Source: Candidatus Methanocrinis natronophilus
Lineage (GTDB): Archaea; Halobacteriota; Methanosarcinia; Methanotrichales; Methanotrichaceae
Reading direction: 5' to 3'
NCBI GenBank assembly: GCA_029167045.1
Contig: JARFPK010000023.1
Location: forward strand, 1 to 35,331
DNA length: 35,331 nucleotides
The notes beneath the pieces are model-generated. The model worked only from the letters and a program-made list of their open reading frames with translations, was not told where the DNA came from and searched no databases. Position 1 is the first letter of the stretch; every line of letters begins with the position of its first letter. Shown in pieces: positions 8,023 through 17,167 of this stretch. The position numbers were made by a program, and so were the translations under genes.

Positions 8023-8340
8023 TTATATATTATCCTCATCACTTCTCCTCGGCGCCGGTGGAGTTTGAACAGACCCCCGCTTGAAGACCGTGACCCCATC
8101 GTACCTGATCCTGAGGATCCTGTGGTATGGTATCATCCTCTCGCCCAAGGTGAAGAAAGACCTCCCAAGGGAGATCTCGCCGCCTCTGATGGTGATCATA
8201 TCATCGGCCGCGCCCCGGTGGAGGACCTCGATCTCGCACTTATCCATATCAAGGCCGCGCCACTTTATCTCGTTTAAGATCGGCTTTGGGTGTCTGCCCT
8301 CGGGATTCAAATCATGCGGAGTCGGATCCCTCCTCACCAC
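8023..8340 (-). CDS. UPF0248 (DUF504, MJ1316-type) protein
   Basis: The 105-residue protein contains the small archaeal DUF504/UPF0248 domain: PKPILNEIKWRGLDMDKCEI, a middle segment ending in RGGEISLGRSFFTLGE, and the hallmark MIPYHRILRIRYDGVTVFKR. This domain is related to the MJ1316 RNA cyclic-group end recognition domain, so a role in RNA repair or end recognition is plausible but unproven here. The start is a GTG at 8340, followed by another GTG and an acidic/basic lead of about 17 residues not seen in most family members, so a downstream non-ATG start is possible. The start lies inside the last unit of a tandem repeat. Confidence 0.75.
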   Translation of the reverse strand: MVRRDPTPHDLNPEGRHPKPILNEIKWRGLDMDKCEIEVLHRGAADDMITIRGGEISLGRSFFTLGERMIPYHRILRIRYDGVTVFKRGSVQTPPAPRRSDEDNI

Positions 8341-8440
8341 TTTCTCTCCACCTCCTCACCACTTCTTCTCCCCGTCCTCACCACTTCTTCTCCCCGTCCT
8401 CACCACTTCTTCTCCCCGTCCTCACCACTTCACCTCCCAG
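8331..8440. repeat. 22-bp tandem repeat, five units
   Basis: Three identical 22-base units (TCCTCACCACTTCTTCTCCC plus CG) lie at 8353-8374, 8375-8396 and 8397-8418. Diverged units flank them at 8331-8352 and 8419-8440. Read on the minus strand each unit contains GTGGTGAGGA. The GTG start of the UPF0248 gene is within the outermost unit, so the array is its 5' region. The number of units could vary between strains. Confidence 0.85.
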
Positions 8441-8548
8441 TCCTAAACTCTTCTTCAGCTCATCTTATTTTTCGCCAGCCCTTGAGAAAGCCTTTTAGGG
8501 TACCGGCCCCTTCGTCCTCCCATTCCCTTTACATCGGACTTGATCGAA

Positions 8549-11311
8549 ATGTTCCCCGAGGACGCTTACAATCTGGACTTCTTCAAAGAGGAGGGGTTCA
8601 TCCGGAAGAGCTGCGATAAGTGCGGCGGCCGGTTCTGGACGAGGGACCCCTCCAGGACCACCTGCGGAGACCCCCCCTGCGACCCCTACACCTTCATCGG
8701 CTCCCCGGTATTCCGCCGGGAGATCGGCCTGGACGAGATGCGGGAGCAGTACCTATCCTTCTTCGAAGAGAGGGGTCACACCCGGATTAAGAGATACCCT
8801 GTGATCGCCCGGTGGAGGGACGACATCTACCTCACCATAGCCTCCATCGCCGACTTTCAGCCGTTCATAACGTCGGGGGAGGTCCCCCCGCCCGCAAACC
8901 CCCTGACGGTATCCCAGCCCTGCATCAGGCTCGACGACCTCGACTCCGTCGGGAGGAGCGGCCGCCACCTCACCACCTTCGAGATGATGGCTCACCACGT
9001 CTTCAACACCCCCAGCCAGGAGATCTACTGGAAGGATAGGACAGTAGCCCTCTGCGACGAGCTCCTCCTGGGCCTCGGAGCCGACCCCATGGAGATAACC
9101 TACAAGGAGTCTCCCTGGGCCGGGGGCGGGAACGCCGGCCCCTCCGTAGAGGTGATGATGGGGGGGCTGGAGCTGGCGACCCTCGTCTTCATGGACATGA
9201 AGGTCTCCGCCGGGGGAGAGTATGAGATCAAGGGGGAGATGTACGAGAAGATGGATAACTACATCGTCGATACCGGCTACGGCCTCGAGAGGTTCGTCTG
9301 GGCCTCCAAGGGGAGCCCTACCATCTACGACGCCATCTTCCCCGACGTCGTAGAGCAGATATCGGAGCTGGCGGGGATCGAGCCCTCGGTCTGCGACGAT
9401 GAGAGGGCCAGGATCCTCGCCCACAACGCCCGCCTCGCCGGGATGGTGGACCTGGAGGACGGAAGCCTCCGGGACCTCCGGTCGAGGATAGCCTCCGATA
9501 TAGGGATCCCGCCAGAGAAGCTCGACGAGATCATAACGCCCCTGGAGCGGATCTACGCCGTCGCAGACCACACCCGGTGCCTCGCCTACATGCTCGGCGA
9601 CGGTATCATCCCCTCCAACGTAAAGGCAGGCTACCTCGTCAGGCTCGTCATCAGAAGGACGATAAGGCAGATGAGAGACCTCTCTATAGAAGTCCCCCTA
9701 TCCAGCCTGGTGGCGATGCAGCTGGCTAAGCTCGACTACGACGACCTCGATGAGAGGCTCGGGACGATAGTTGAGATCCTCGACCAGGAGGAGGAGAGGT
9801 ACGCTGAGACCCTGGAGAAGGGGCGAAGGCTCGTAAAGAGGATCGCCGAGGGGCGGGGGAAGAAGGGGGAGACGATCCCCCTCTCAGAGATGATATCCCT
9901 CTACGACTCCCACGGTATACCCCCGGAGATATCAAAGGAGGCGGCCCTGGAGGTGGGGGTCGAGGTTGAGCTCCCCGACAACTTCTACTCCCGGGTCGCG
10001 AGCACCCACATAAAGGCCGAGAAGGCCGTTAAGGATGAGGTGAGGATCGATCTCCCCGAGACCCGGCGGCTCTTCTACGAGCGCCCCTCCGAGAGGAGGT
10101 TCGCCGCCCGGGTCCTGGACGTCATCGACGGGAACTTCGTCCTCGACCAGACCCTCTTCTACCCGGAGGGGGGAGGCCAGCCCGGGGACCGCGGCCTGAT
10201 CCGGAAGGGAGAGAAGGCCTTCCGGGTCGCCGACGTCCAGTCGGCGGGAAAGGTCGTCCTCCACAGGATCGCCGATGAAGAGGCGGAGGCGGCCGCCGCC
10301 GAGGTCCGGCCTGGCGACGCTATCGAGGGAGAGGTGGATATGGGCAGGAGGACGGCCCACGCGCGACATCACACCGCCGCCCACATAGTCCACGACTCGG
10401 CGAAGAAGGTCCTCGGAGGCCACATATGGCAGGCGGGAGCCCAGAAGTCGGAGGATCGGGCGCGGCTCGACATCTCCCACCACAGGCGGATCGGCCGCTC
10501 AGAGCTGAAGGAGATCGAGGTACTCGCCAACAGGATGGTGATGGAGAACATCCCCATATCGACGGGATGGCTCGACCGGACCGAGGCGGAGAAGAGGTTC
10601 GGCTTCGAGCTCTATCAGGGGGGCGTTCCCCCGGGAAAGTCCATCAGGGTCGTCCAGGTGGGGTCCGACGTCGAGGCCTGCTCCGGGACCCACTGCGCCA
10701 ACACCGGGATCGTCGGCCCCATCAAGATCCTCAGGACCGAGAGGGTCCAGGACGGGGTCGAGAGGATCGAGTTCGCCGCCGGCGAGGCCGCGGTCCTCCG
10801 GGGGCAGGAGAGGGACGACCTCCTCTTCGAGGCCTGCGAGGCCCTCAGCGTCCCGCCGGAGCAGCTCCCCAAGACCGCCGCCCGGTTCTTCGTGGAGTGG
10901 AAGGACCTCAAGAAGGAGGGGGGGCGCCTCAAGGAGGAGCTGGCAAGAGCCCAGATGGAGAGCCTCACCGGCAGGGCCGTCGAAGCAGGCGACCTCAAGG
11001 TCGTCGTCGGAACCCTCGATAACGCCGACGTCGAGGAACTGATCAAGGCTGCCTCCATGATCTCGGGGGAGGACTACGTCGCGATCCTGGGAAGCGAGAA
11101 GGAGGGGGCGAAGATCGTCGCCGCCGTCGGGAAGACGGGGCTGGCGAAGGGCCTGAAGGCGGGAGATATCGTCAAGGCCGCGACGAAGGTCGTCGGCGGC
11201 GGAGGCGGCGGAAAGCCCGAGATCGCCCAAGGAGGCGGACCCCAGGGTGAAAAGCTGGCGGAAGCGCTGGAGGCGGGGCTGGCGAAGGTCAGGTCGGCCT
11301 CTGGGGCCTGA
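8549..11311 (+). CDS. alaS: Alanyl-tRNA synthetase, archaeal type
   Basis: The 920-residue protein charges tRNA-Ala. It opens with the archaeal N-terminal extension (LDFFKEEGFIRKSCDKCGGRFWTRD, then CGDPPC), which carries a zinc-like cysteine set absent from bacterial AlaRS. The class II core follows, with KRYPVIARWRDDIYLTIASI and GGLELATLVFMD. The editing domain has HHTAAHIVH at about residues 606-614 and the CSGTHC site near 710. The C-terminal C-Ala domain ends with the glycine-rich VVGGGGGGKPEIAQGGG. I prefer the ATG at 8549 to the in-frame TTG three codons earlier; no good ribosome site is visible for either, so the message may be nearly leaderless. A T-rich tract follows the stop. Confidence 0.95.
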   Translation: MFPEDAYNLDFFKEEGFIRKSCDKCGGRFWTRDPSRTTCGDPPCDPYTFIGSPVFRREIGLDEMREQYLSFFEERGHTRIKRYPVIARWRDDIYLTIASIADFQPFITSGEVPPPANPLTVSQPCIRLDDLDSVGRSGRHLTTFEMMAHHVFNTPSQEIYWKDRTVALCDELLLGLGADPMEITYKESPWAGGGNAGPSVEVMMGGLELATLVFMDMKVSAGGEYEIKGEMYEKMDNYIVDTGYGLERFVWASKGSPTIYDAIFPDVVEQISELAGIEPSVCDDERARILAHNARLAGMVDLEDGSLRDLRSRIASDIGIPPEKLDEIITPLERIYAVADHTRCLAYMLGDGIIPSNVKAGYLVRLVIRRTIRQMRDLSIEVPLSSLVAMQLAKLDYDDLDERLGTIVEILDQEEERYAETLEKGRRLVKRIAEGRGKKGETIPLSEMISLYDSHGIPPEISKEAALEVGVEVELPDNFYSRVASTHIKAEKAVKDEVRIDLPETRRLFYERPSERRFAARVLDVIDGNFVLDQTLFYPEGGGQPGDRGLIRKGEKAFRVADVQSAGKVVLHRIADEEAEAAAAEVRPGDAIEGEVDMGRRTAHARHHTAAHIVHDSAKKVLGGHIWQAGAQKSEDRARLDISHHRRIGRSELKEIEVLANRMVMENIPISTGWLDRTEAEKRFGFELYQGGVPPGKSIRVVQVGSDVEACSGTHCANTGIVGPIKILRTERVQDGVERIEFAAGEAAVLRGQERDDLLFEACEALSVPPEQLPKTAARFFVEWKDLKKEGGRLKEELARAQMESLTGRAVEAGDLKVVVGTLDNADVEELIKAASMISGEDYVAILGSEKEGAKIVAAVGKTGLAKGLKAGDIVKAATKVVGGGGGGKPEIAQGGGPQGEKLAEALEAGLAKVRSASGA

Positions 11312-11316
11312 AAGAC

Positions 11317-11330
11317 CCTTTTTGCTTTTA
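11317..11330 (+). terminator. T-rich tract after alaS
   Basis: CCTTTTTGCTTTTA begins six bases after the alaS stop. Archaeal transcription commonly ends at such T-runs without a hairpin. The 182 bases that follow to 11512 hold nothing I can identify. Confidence 0.4.
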
Positions 11331-11512
11331 TCCCATCCCTCTGGGCTGCCAGGATAGAGGATCCCGGATAGGCCGAACCCCATTTCTCTGAAGCTGCCGT
11401 GATCAGGGCTCCGGAAAAGGTGGAAAGGTGGGGGGATGGGATCGATAGAGCCTGGGCTGATATGGGCGGCGGCGATCTTGAGTCCCTCGTGAAAAGTCGA
11501 TAATTCGGGTTC

Positions 11513-11842
11513 TCATCGATGGGCCAGTACCTGTGGGAAAGGGTCGCGGTTCCGCCAGGATCGGGCCATGTAGATCAGATCAGCCTGCATATCCGAGTCG
11601 TCGACCCCGAGCCTCTTCATGATGGTTCGAACCTCCCGCCGGGAGTAGCTGCCGCAGATAAACTCGGCGACTATCTCCAGAATCTCCCTATAAGAAGGCT
11701 CGGCCTCATCAGCGAATACCTCCGTGAGGAGGGAGAGGACCGCTGGGCTGAGGGAATCGGATTCTATCCTTATGCCCGTCCTCTTGCTCACTAGGTTCTC
11801 CAGGCTTCTCAGGTCTTTAACTTCCAAACTTCCTTCATGCAA
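11513..11842 (-). CDS. Small hypothetical helical protein
   Basis: I do not recognise this 109-residue protein. It is predicted helical and charged: SLENLVSKRTGIRIESDSLS, LSLLTEVFADEAEPSYREIL, then ICGSYSRREVRTIMKRLGVD and a tail MARSWRNRDPFPQVLAHR. The middle SYSRREVRTIMKRLGVDDSD could be a helix-turn-helix, but this is weak. There is no signal peptide or membrane segment. The start is a TTG at 11842 with GGGGGTG about 8 bases upstream; no in-frame ATG fits better. An 8-bp hairpin lies just upstream. GC content matches the neighbours, which supports a real gene. Confidence 0.55.
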   Translation of the reverse strand: MHEGSLEVKDLRSLENLVSKRTGIRIESDSLSPAVLSLLTEVFADEAEPSYREILEIVAEFICGSYSRREVRTIMKRLGVDDSDMQADLIYMARSWRNRDPFPQVLAHR

Positions 11843-11853
11843 TCAAATACACC

Positions 11854-11874
11854 CCCGAAATCGTCCATTTCGGG
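11854..11874. promoter_or_regulatory. Hairpin/palindrome before the small hypothetical gene
   Basis: CCCGAAAT and ATTTCGGG form a perfect 8-bp stem around CGTCC. It ends 12 bases before the TTG start at 11842, overlapping the likely ribosome-binding region on the minus strand. It could be an operator or an RNA structure that hides the ribosome site. Role is inference. Confidence 0.4.
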
Positions 11875-11949
11875 CCGTGTTGTCCGGGCTATAACTATCA
11901 TAAACCATCCTCCAACGGCGTCAGATTATTTATAACTTTCTAATATAAA

Positions 11950-12360
11950 TTACCTGCACGTTATATTATTTATAATCATTAATTGTGGAGAATCGCCCCT
12001 TTCCGGATCAGATGGTCGGGAAAAGAGAGAGATATGCGATGGAGGGACGATGGTGGAGCGGCGTAAGGCCGGGGACCCCTGAAGCGTACCGATGTTGTAG
12101 TCGATGGGCTTAGATCGCCTCCTGCACTTGGCCCCTGTGGATATACCCTCCTGCAACATCCTCTTGAGGAGGGAGGGCTGTACGGCCCCCACCATCTCCT
12201 GGACCGGCCTTCCGCCGCAGAAGAGCTTGAAGGTGGGGGTGGCCATCATCTCCTGACAGTAGGGGCAGGCGGGGGAGTGGAAGATGGCGAGGACCGGCAT
12301 CTTCGACCTCTCGACGACCTCCCCCCAGGTGAGATCGGCGGCGGCGACTACCACGCTCAT
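11950..12360 (-). pseudogene. Thioredoxin-like protein with internal deletion and altered C-terminus
   Basis: The N-terminus looks like a thioredoxin: LTWGEVVERSKMPVLAIFHS followed by the redox motif CPYC at about residues 32-35. Only four residues later comes ATPTFKLFCGGRPVQEMVGA, which in thioredoxins (the cis-Pro PTF segment) normally lies about 40 residues downstream. Helix 2 and strand 3 are therefore missing in frame. The last roughly 45 residues, into an AT-rich tail ending IINNITCR, do not look like a thioredoxin end and may reflect a frameshift. The promoter is strong (TATA at 12375-12388), implying a leaderless message. I call it a probable pseudogene; a functional mini-protein is the alternative. 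Confidence 0.6.
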
Positions 12361-12374
12361 ATTATGATGGTTAG

Positions 12375-12388
12375 CTTATTTATATAAA
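12375..12388 (-). promoter_or_regulatory. TATA box of the thioredoxin-like gene
   Basis: On the minus strand this reads TTTATATAAATAAG, a near-ideal archaeal TATA box. Its centre is about 22 bases from the ATG at 12360, so transcription should start at or next to the initiation codon. Confidence 0.6.
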
Positions 12389-12449
12389 CACTTTTCTTGA
12401 TACCACCCAGAAAGATAACTATTTCTACGGCGAGACCCTCCAGGCGGCT

Positions 12450-13523
12450 GTGGTCGAAGGCGTAGACCTGCCGACGATCCCCGGCCATAGGTCAGCAGCG
12501 CTGGTGGTCCTGGGGCTCGTAGCCTACTTCGGGTACCTCTACCACCTCGGTTTCGACGATGTAACAGCGAGCCTCGCTGAGGTGAACCTCACCATCTTCT
12601 GCCTCGCCTTCCTCTTATCCCTCCTCGACGTCGTCTTCAACGCCCTCGCCTGGGAGACGGTCGTCCGGGAGCTGGACTACCGGATCTCCCTTTCCGACGT
12701 CTTCTTGATCTACATGTCCAGCATATTCCTCAACAACCTGATCCCCTCGGGGTCGGTATCGGGGGAGACGGGGCGGCTCTACTTCCTGAGCAAGATCGCC
12801 GGGAACGCTAGGCTCGACTCCAGCACCGCCAGCGTCGCCGCCACCAGGATCATCACCGCGGTCCCCTTCCTCCTGGGGATGTCCTTCGGCCTCGCCTACC
12901 TCGTCCTCTTCTACGAGGTCCCGAACTGGGCCCTCACCACCTGCTTCTCGATGATATTACTGATGGCATCGGCGGGCCTCCTCTTCCTCGGTTTCTGCTT
13001 CTCGGAGAGCTGGCTGTTGGGGACCGCGAACCTCGTCATCGACCAGGCGGAGAGGCTGCTACATAGAAGCGTCAACCGAAGCCTTTACTGCGGGATAACC
13101 CGTCAGTTCCAGCAGAGCATGCTCCTGCTGAGAAATAGAAACGGACCGATCATCTTGAGCTTCTTCTGGGCGGTCTGCGGCTGGCTCTCCCTCAACCTCG
13201 TCGCCTTCGCTGCGTTCCGGTCCCTCGGGGTGGAGATACCGATCCTTGCTATATTTGCCGTTTATTCGGTGATCATGGTATTCCAGAACATGCCCCTGAT
13301 ACTTCCAGGGGGCCTGGGGATAGTGGACATCCTCATGATCGCCCTCTTTACGGCGGTGGGGGTATCCCTCCACGATGCCGCGGCGGCGACGATACTGGCC
13401 AGAGTCGCCCAGCTCTGGTTCCACACCCTCCTTGGGGGTATATGCACCGCTTACCTCCTGAGGAAGGTGGCAGACCCCGCCGATGGACGGGGAGCTTCGA
13501 GATCTCCGGCGACGCTCCCCTGA
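12450..13523 (+). CDS. UPF0104 / LPG-synthase TM-type flippase-like membrane protein
   Basis: The 357-residue protein is an integral membrane protein with about seven or eight hydrophobic segments, for example SAALVVLGLVAYFGYLYHLG, FCLAFLLSLLDVVFNALAW and PIILSFFWAVCGWLSLNLVA. The signature SIFLNNLIPSGSVSGETGRLY and the later NMPLILPGGLGIVDILMIALF match the lysylphosphatidylglycerol-synthase TM region/UPF0104 family (AglD-C-terminal-like). Archaeal members are linked to lipid or lipid-linked sugar handling, but substrate and role are not established. The start is a GTG at 12450 with only a weak upstream site (CCAGGCGG). It is convergent with carB, with 51 bases between the genes. Confidence 0.82.
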   Translation: MVEGVDLPTIPGHRSAALVVLGLVAYFGYLYHLGFDDVTASLAEVNLTIFCLAFLLSLLDVVFNALAWETVVRELDYRISLSDVFLIYMSSIFLNNLIPSGSVSGETGRLYFLSKIAGNARLDSSTASVAATRIITAVPFLLGMSFGLAYLVLFYEVPNWALTTCFSMILLMASAGLLFLGFCFSESWLLGTANLVIDQAERLLHRSVNRSLYCGITRQFQQSMLLLRNRNGPIILSFFWAVCGWLSLNLVAFAAFRSLGVEIPILAIFAVYSVIMVFQNMPLILPGGLGIVDILMIALFTAVGVSLHDAAAATILARVAQLWFHTLLGGICTAYLLRKVADPADGRGASRSPATLP

Positions 13524-13574
13524 AAAGAGGCGGTGATCGATGCTATGTAGCCCTATAAATCCTCTCCAGCCTGT

Positions 13575-16500
13575 TCATCCCTCGATCTCGGCGTGGTACT
13601 CCTGGAGGGACTTGACGCTGGACTTTCCGTTCAGGAAAGCCGCGATCCCCTTCGCTGCCGCCGAAGCGGCGGCAGGGGTGGTGATGTAAGGAACCCTGTA
13701 CTTTATAGCCGCCTTCCGTATGTAGGAGTCGTCGTACTGGCTCGCCTTGCCGACGGGGGTGTTGATGACGAGGTGGACCTCCCCGTTCTTTATGGCGTCG
13801 TCGATGTTGGGCCTGCCCTCCTGGAGCTTCATGACCGGTTCGGAATTTATCCCCTTCTCCACGAAATAATCCCGGGTCCCGGAGGTGGCCCTGATGGAGA
13901 ACCCCAGCCGGGAGAACTCCTTTGCCGCATCCAGGACCTTCGGCTGGTCTTTGGAGGCGACGGTGATCAGGACCGAGCCGCCTTTGGGGAGGGTCTGCTT
14001 AGCCGCCTCCTCCGCCTTGTAGAAGGCCATCCCGAAGGATTCGGCCATGCCGAGGACCTCGCCTGTAGATCTCATCTCCGGCCCCAGGAGGGGGTCGACC
14101 TCCGGGAACATGTTGAAGGGGAATACCGCCTCCTTGACGCCGAAGTGGGGGATCTGCCTCTCATGGAGATCGAGATCGGCGAGCCTCTCTCCCATGATCA
14201 GCTCCGTCGCGATCCGGGCCATGGAGACGTTGCAGACCTTCGATACGAGGGGGACGGTCCGGGAGGCCCGGGGGTTCGCCTCCAGGACGTAGACCGAATC
14301 CTGGGCGATGGCGTACTGCATGTTCATGAGGCCTACGACGCCGAGCTCTCTTGCGATCCGCCGGGTGTACTCCTTGATGGTATCTAGGTGTTTTGCGGGG
14401 ATCGTCACCGGGGGTATGACGCAGGCGGAGTCGCCGGAGTGGACCCCCGCTTGCTCTATATGCTCCATCACCGCGGGAACGAAGGTCTCAGCGCCGTCGG
14501 AGAGGGCGTCCGCCTCCGCCTCCAGGGCATCCTCCAGGAACCGGTCGATGAGGATCGGCCGCTCCGGCGTCACGTCGACGGCGGCGGCCACGTACCGCTC
14601 CAGCATCTCCTCGTCGTAGATCACCTCCATCCCTCGCCCACCCAGGACGTAGGAGGGTCGGACCATGAGGGGGTAGCCGATCCTGGCCGCCACCTCCAGG
14701 GCCTCTGCGAGGTTGCTCGCCATCCCCGACTCCGGCATGGGGACGTTCATCTTATCCATCATCATCCTGAACCGGTCCCGGTCTTCGGCTAGATCTATGG
14801 CGTCGACGGTCGTCCCGAAGATCCTCACCCCCGCCTCCTCCAGCTCCCTTGCTATATTAAGGGGTGTCTGGCCCCCGAACTGGACGATCATACCCTCCGG
14901 CTTCTCCTTCTCGTAGATGCTGAGGACGTCCTCCACGGTGAGGGGGTCGAAGTAGAGCCTGTCGGAGGTGTCGTAGTCGGTGGAGACGGTCTCGGGGTTG
15001 CAGTTTATCATGATCGTCTCGTAGCCGAGGTCCCGGAGGGCGAAGGCGGCGTGGACGCAGCAGTAGTCGAACTCGATCCCCTGGCCTATCCGGTTGGGGC
15101 CGCCTCCCAGGACCATCACCTTACGCCGGCCGGTCGTCTTGGTGGCGTCGGATCCGTGGTAGGAGGAGTAATAGTAGGCGGCGTCTTCGACACCGCTGAC
15201 GGGGACGGGGTGCCACCCCTGGACGATCCCCAGGGCTTTGCGGCGGCTGCGGACCTCCGCCTCGGAGAGGTCCAGAAGCTTGGCGAGATACCGATCTGCA
15301 AAACCGTCCATCTTCGCCCGGGCGAGGAGTCCTTCGGGAAGCTCCCCACCCTTCCCCCGGTACGCGAGGATCTCCTCTTCGAGGAGGACGAGCTCCTTCA
15401 TCTCCTGGATGAACCAGCCCTTGATGTTGGTGATCTCGCTTATCTCCTGGACCCCCGCCCCCTTCCTGAGGGCCTCGTAGATGATGAACTGCCGCTCGCT
15501 CGTCGGCCACTTCAGCATATCCAGCAGCTCTGCCAGGGGCCTCTCGTGGAAGTCTTTGGCAAAGCCGAGGCCGTACCTTCCGATCTCAAGAGACCTGATA
15601 GCCTTCTGGAAGGCCTCTTTGTAGGTCTTGCCGATGGCCATCGCCTCCCCGACGGCCTTCATCTGGGTTCCGAGCCGGTCCTGGGCACCTTTGAACTTCT
15701 CGAAGGCCCAGCGGGCGAACTTCACCACCACGTAGTCGCCGGAAGGGGTATACTTCTCCAGGGTCCCATCCCGCCAGTAGGGGATCTCATCCAAGGTTAG
15801 ACCGCAGGCGAGCTTCGCTGAGACGAGGGCGATGGGAAAGCCGGTGGCCTTGGAGGCGAGGGCCGAGGAGCGGCTGGTGCGGGGGTTGATCTCGATGACG
15901 ACGACCCGGTCGGTCCTGGGGTCGTGGGCGAACTGGACGTTCGTCCCCCCGATCACCTCGATCGCCTCGACGATCCGATAGGAGTAGTCCTGGAGCCTCT
16001 CCTGGAGCTCTTGGGATATCGTCAGCATCGGGGCGGTGCAGTAGGAGTCGCCGGTATGGACCCCCATGGCGTCGACGTTCTCGATGAAGCAGACGGTGAT
16101 CTTCTGGTTCTTCGCGTCCCTGACCACCTCCAGCTCCAGCTCCTCCCACCCCAGGACCGACTCCTCGATGAGGATCTGGCCTATGAGGCTGGCGGAGATG
16201 CCGCGGCTCGCCACCGTCCGCAGCTCCTCCACATTGTAGACGAGGCCGCCGCCGGTCCCGCCCATGGTGTAGGCGGGCCTGACGACGACGGGGTATCCCA
16301 GATCGGCCGCCACCTTCTCCGCCTCCTCGACGGTATAGACGGCGGTGCTCCTGGGGATCTCTATCCCCAGCCGGTTCATAGTCTCCTTGAATATGATCCG
16401 GTCTTCTCCCCTTTCGATGGCGTCGAGCTCGACCCCGATGATCTGGACGGCGTACCTCTCCAGGACCCCGGCCTTCGCCAGCTCCAAGCTTAGGTTCAAC

Positions 16501-16784
16501 CCCGACTGGCCGCCGAGGTTCGGCAGAAGGGCGTCGGGCCTCTCCTTATCGATGATCTGGGCGAGCCTCTCGACGTTGAGGGGCTCGACGTATGTGGCGT
16601 CCGCCATCCCCGGGTCGGTCATTATCGTAGCGGGGTTTGAGTTCACCAGGACTATCTCGTAGCCCAGCTCCCGGAGGGCCTTACAGGCCTGGGTTCCTGA
16701 GTAGTCGAATTCGCAGGCCTGCCCTATGACGATGGGCCCAGACCCGATGATCATGATCTTCTTGATGTCTTCACGCTTCGGCAC
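13575..16784 (-). CDS. carB: Carbamoyl-phosphate synthase large subunit
   Basis: The full-length 1069-residue subunit makes carbamoyl phosphate from bicarbonate, ammonia and two ATP for pyrimidine and arginine synthesis. The two homologous halves are visible: IMIIGSGPIVIGQACEFDYS at the start and VMVLGGGPNRIGQGIEFDYC at about residue 555. Each is followed by an ATP-grasp region (VVRPAYTMGGTGGG; MVRPSYVLGGRGMEV). The C-terminal MGS-like allosteric domain includes TSGTRDYFVEKGI and INTPVG. The start is a GTG with a GGAGG site eight bases upstream. The small subunit carA is not adjacent within the window. No frameshift or missing motif was seen. Confidence 0.96.
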   Translation of the reverse strand: MPKREDIKKIMIIGSGPIVIGQACEFDYSGTQACKALRELGYEIVLVNSNPATIMTDPGMADATYVEPLNVERLAQIIDKERPDALLPNLGGQSGLNLSLELAKAGVLERYAVQIIGVELDAIERGEDRIIFKETMNRLGIEIPRSTAVYTVEEAEKVAADLGYPVVVRPAYTMGGTGGGLVYNVEELRTVASRGISASLIGQILIEESVLGWEELELEVVRDAKNQKITVCFIENVDAMGVHTGDSYCTAPMLTISQELQERLQDYSYRIVEAIEVIGGTNVQFAHDPRTDRVVVIEINPRTSRSSALASKATGFPIALVSAKLACGLTLDEIPYWRDGTLEKYTPSGDYVVVKFARWAFEKFKGAQDRLGTQMKAVGEAMAIGKTYKEAFQKAIRSLEIGRYGLGFAKDFHERPLAELLDMLKWPTSERQFIIYEALRKGAGVQEISEITNIKGWFIQEMKELVLLEEEILAYRGKGGELPEGLLARAKMDGFADRYLAKLLDLSEAEVRSRRKALGIVQGWHPVPVSGVEDAAYYYSSYHGSDATKTTGRRKVMVLGGGPNRIGQGIEFDYCCVHAAFALRDLGYETIMINCNPETVSTDYDTSDRLYFDPLTVEDVLSIYEKEKPEGMIVQFGGQTPLNIARELEEAGVRIFGTTVDAIDLAEDRDRFRMMMDKMNVPMPESGMASNLAEALEVAARIGYPLMVRPSYVLGGRGMEVIYDEEMLERYVAAAVDVTPERPILIDRFLEDALEAEADALSDGAETFVPAVMEHIEQAGVHSGDSACVIPPVTIPAKHLDTIKEYTRRIARELGVVGLMNMQYAIAQDSVYVLEANPRASRTVPLVSKVCNVSMARIATELIMGERLADLDLHERQIPHFGVKEAVFPFNMFPEVDPLLGPEMRSTGEVLGMAESFGMAFYKAEEAAKQTLPKGGSVLITVASKDQPKVLDAAKEFSRLGFSIRATSGTRDYFVEKGINSEPVMKLQEGRPNIDDAIKNGEVHLVINTPVGKASQYDDSYIRKAAIKYRVPYITTPAAASAAAKGIAAFLNGKSSVKSLQEYHAEIEG

Positions 16785-17167
16785 CTTTCCGCCTCCTCTA
16801 TCCTCTCGGTTCTCTCCGTCGGTCTCGTCTATTCAAAAGCCACAGTGCCGTACATGACATGGGATAAAAAGGCTGTTGCTGGAAAAGATCCGGCGAGGTG
16901 GCGTGGCCGGGATGGGGGAGGGGAGTTGGTGGGCCGTCCCTCCCACCCTTCTCCCCTACATCCCTTCCTCCCACCCTTCCTCCCTTCCAGGGAAGGTTCA
17001 AGCTGGGGCGAGTTCAATGAACCTATACTTTGGCGGAGGCCATAACGCCAATAATAAGGAATTTGCGGCAGACTTTTATACCGAAACCGTCATCTATTTC
17101 CTCCAATGAGGGACGGGACCGCCGCCGGATTTCATGGGGACATCTTCTGTCAGGAGAGGTGGGAGGA
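16785..17167. promoter_or_regulatory. Intergenic region and probable promoter of the CRISPR effector operon
   Basis: This 383-base stretch between divergent carB and the Csb2-like gene holds no gene I can support. At 16921-16990 it is a pyrimidine-rich, low-complexity tract (TCCCTCCCACCC-like runs). A possible TATA box TTTTATAC lies at 17074-17081 on the plus strand. GGAGAGGTGGGAGGA (17153-17167) is a strong ribosome site directly before a TTG at 17168. There is no trace of the missing N-terminal half of Csb2 here. Confidence 0.5.

Noticed and set aside
10499-11383. 294-residue minus-strand open frame opposite alaS
   Set aside because: Leu/Gly/Asp-rich shadow of alaS with no recognisable motif.
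15051-15800. Plus-strand open frames opposite carB
   Set aside because: GC-rich antisense shadow of a fully recognisable carB.
17030-17167. Longer N-terminus for the Csb2-like gene from a TTG at 17030
   Set aside because: It would translate the promoter region and shows no Csb2 N-terminal motif; the strong ribosome site at 17153-17167 fits a later start.
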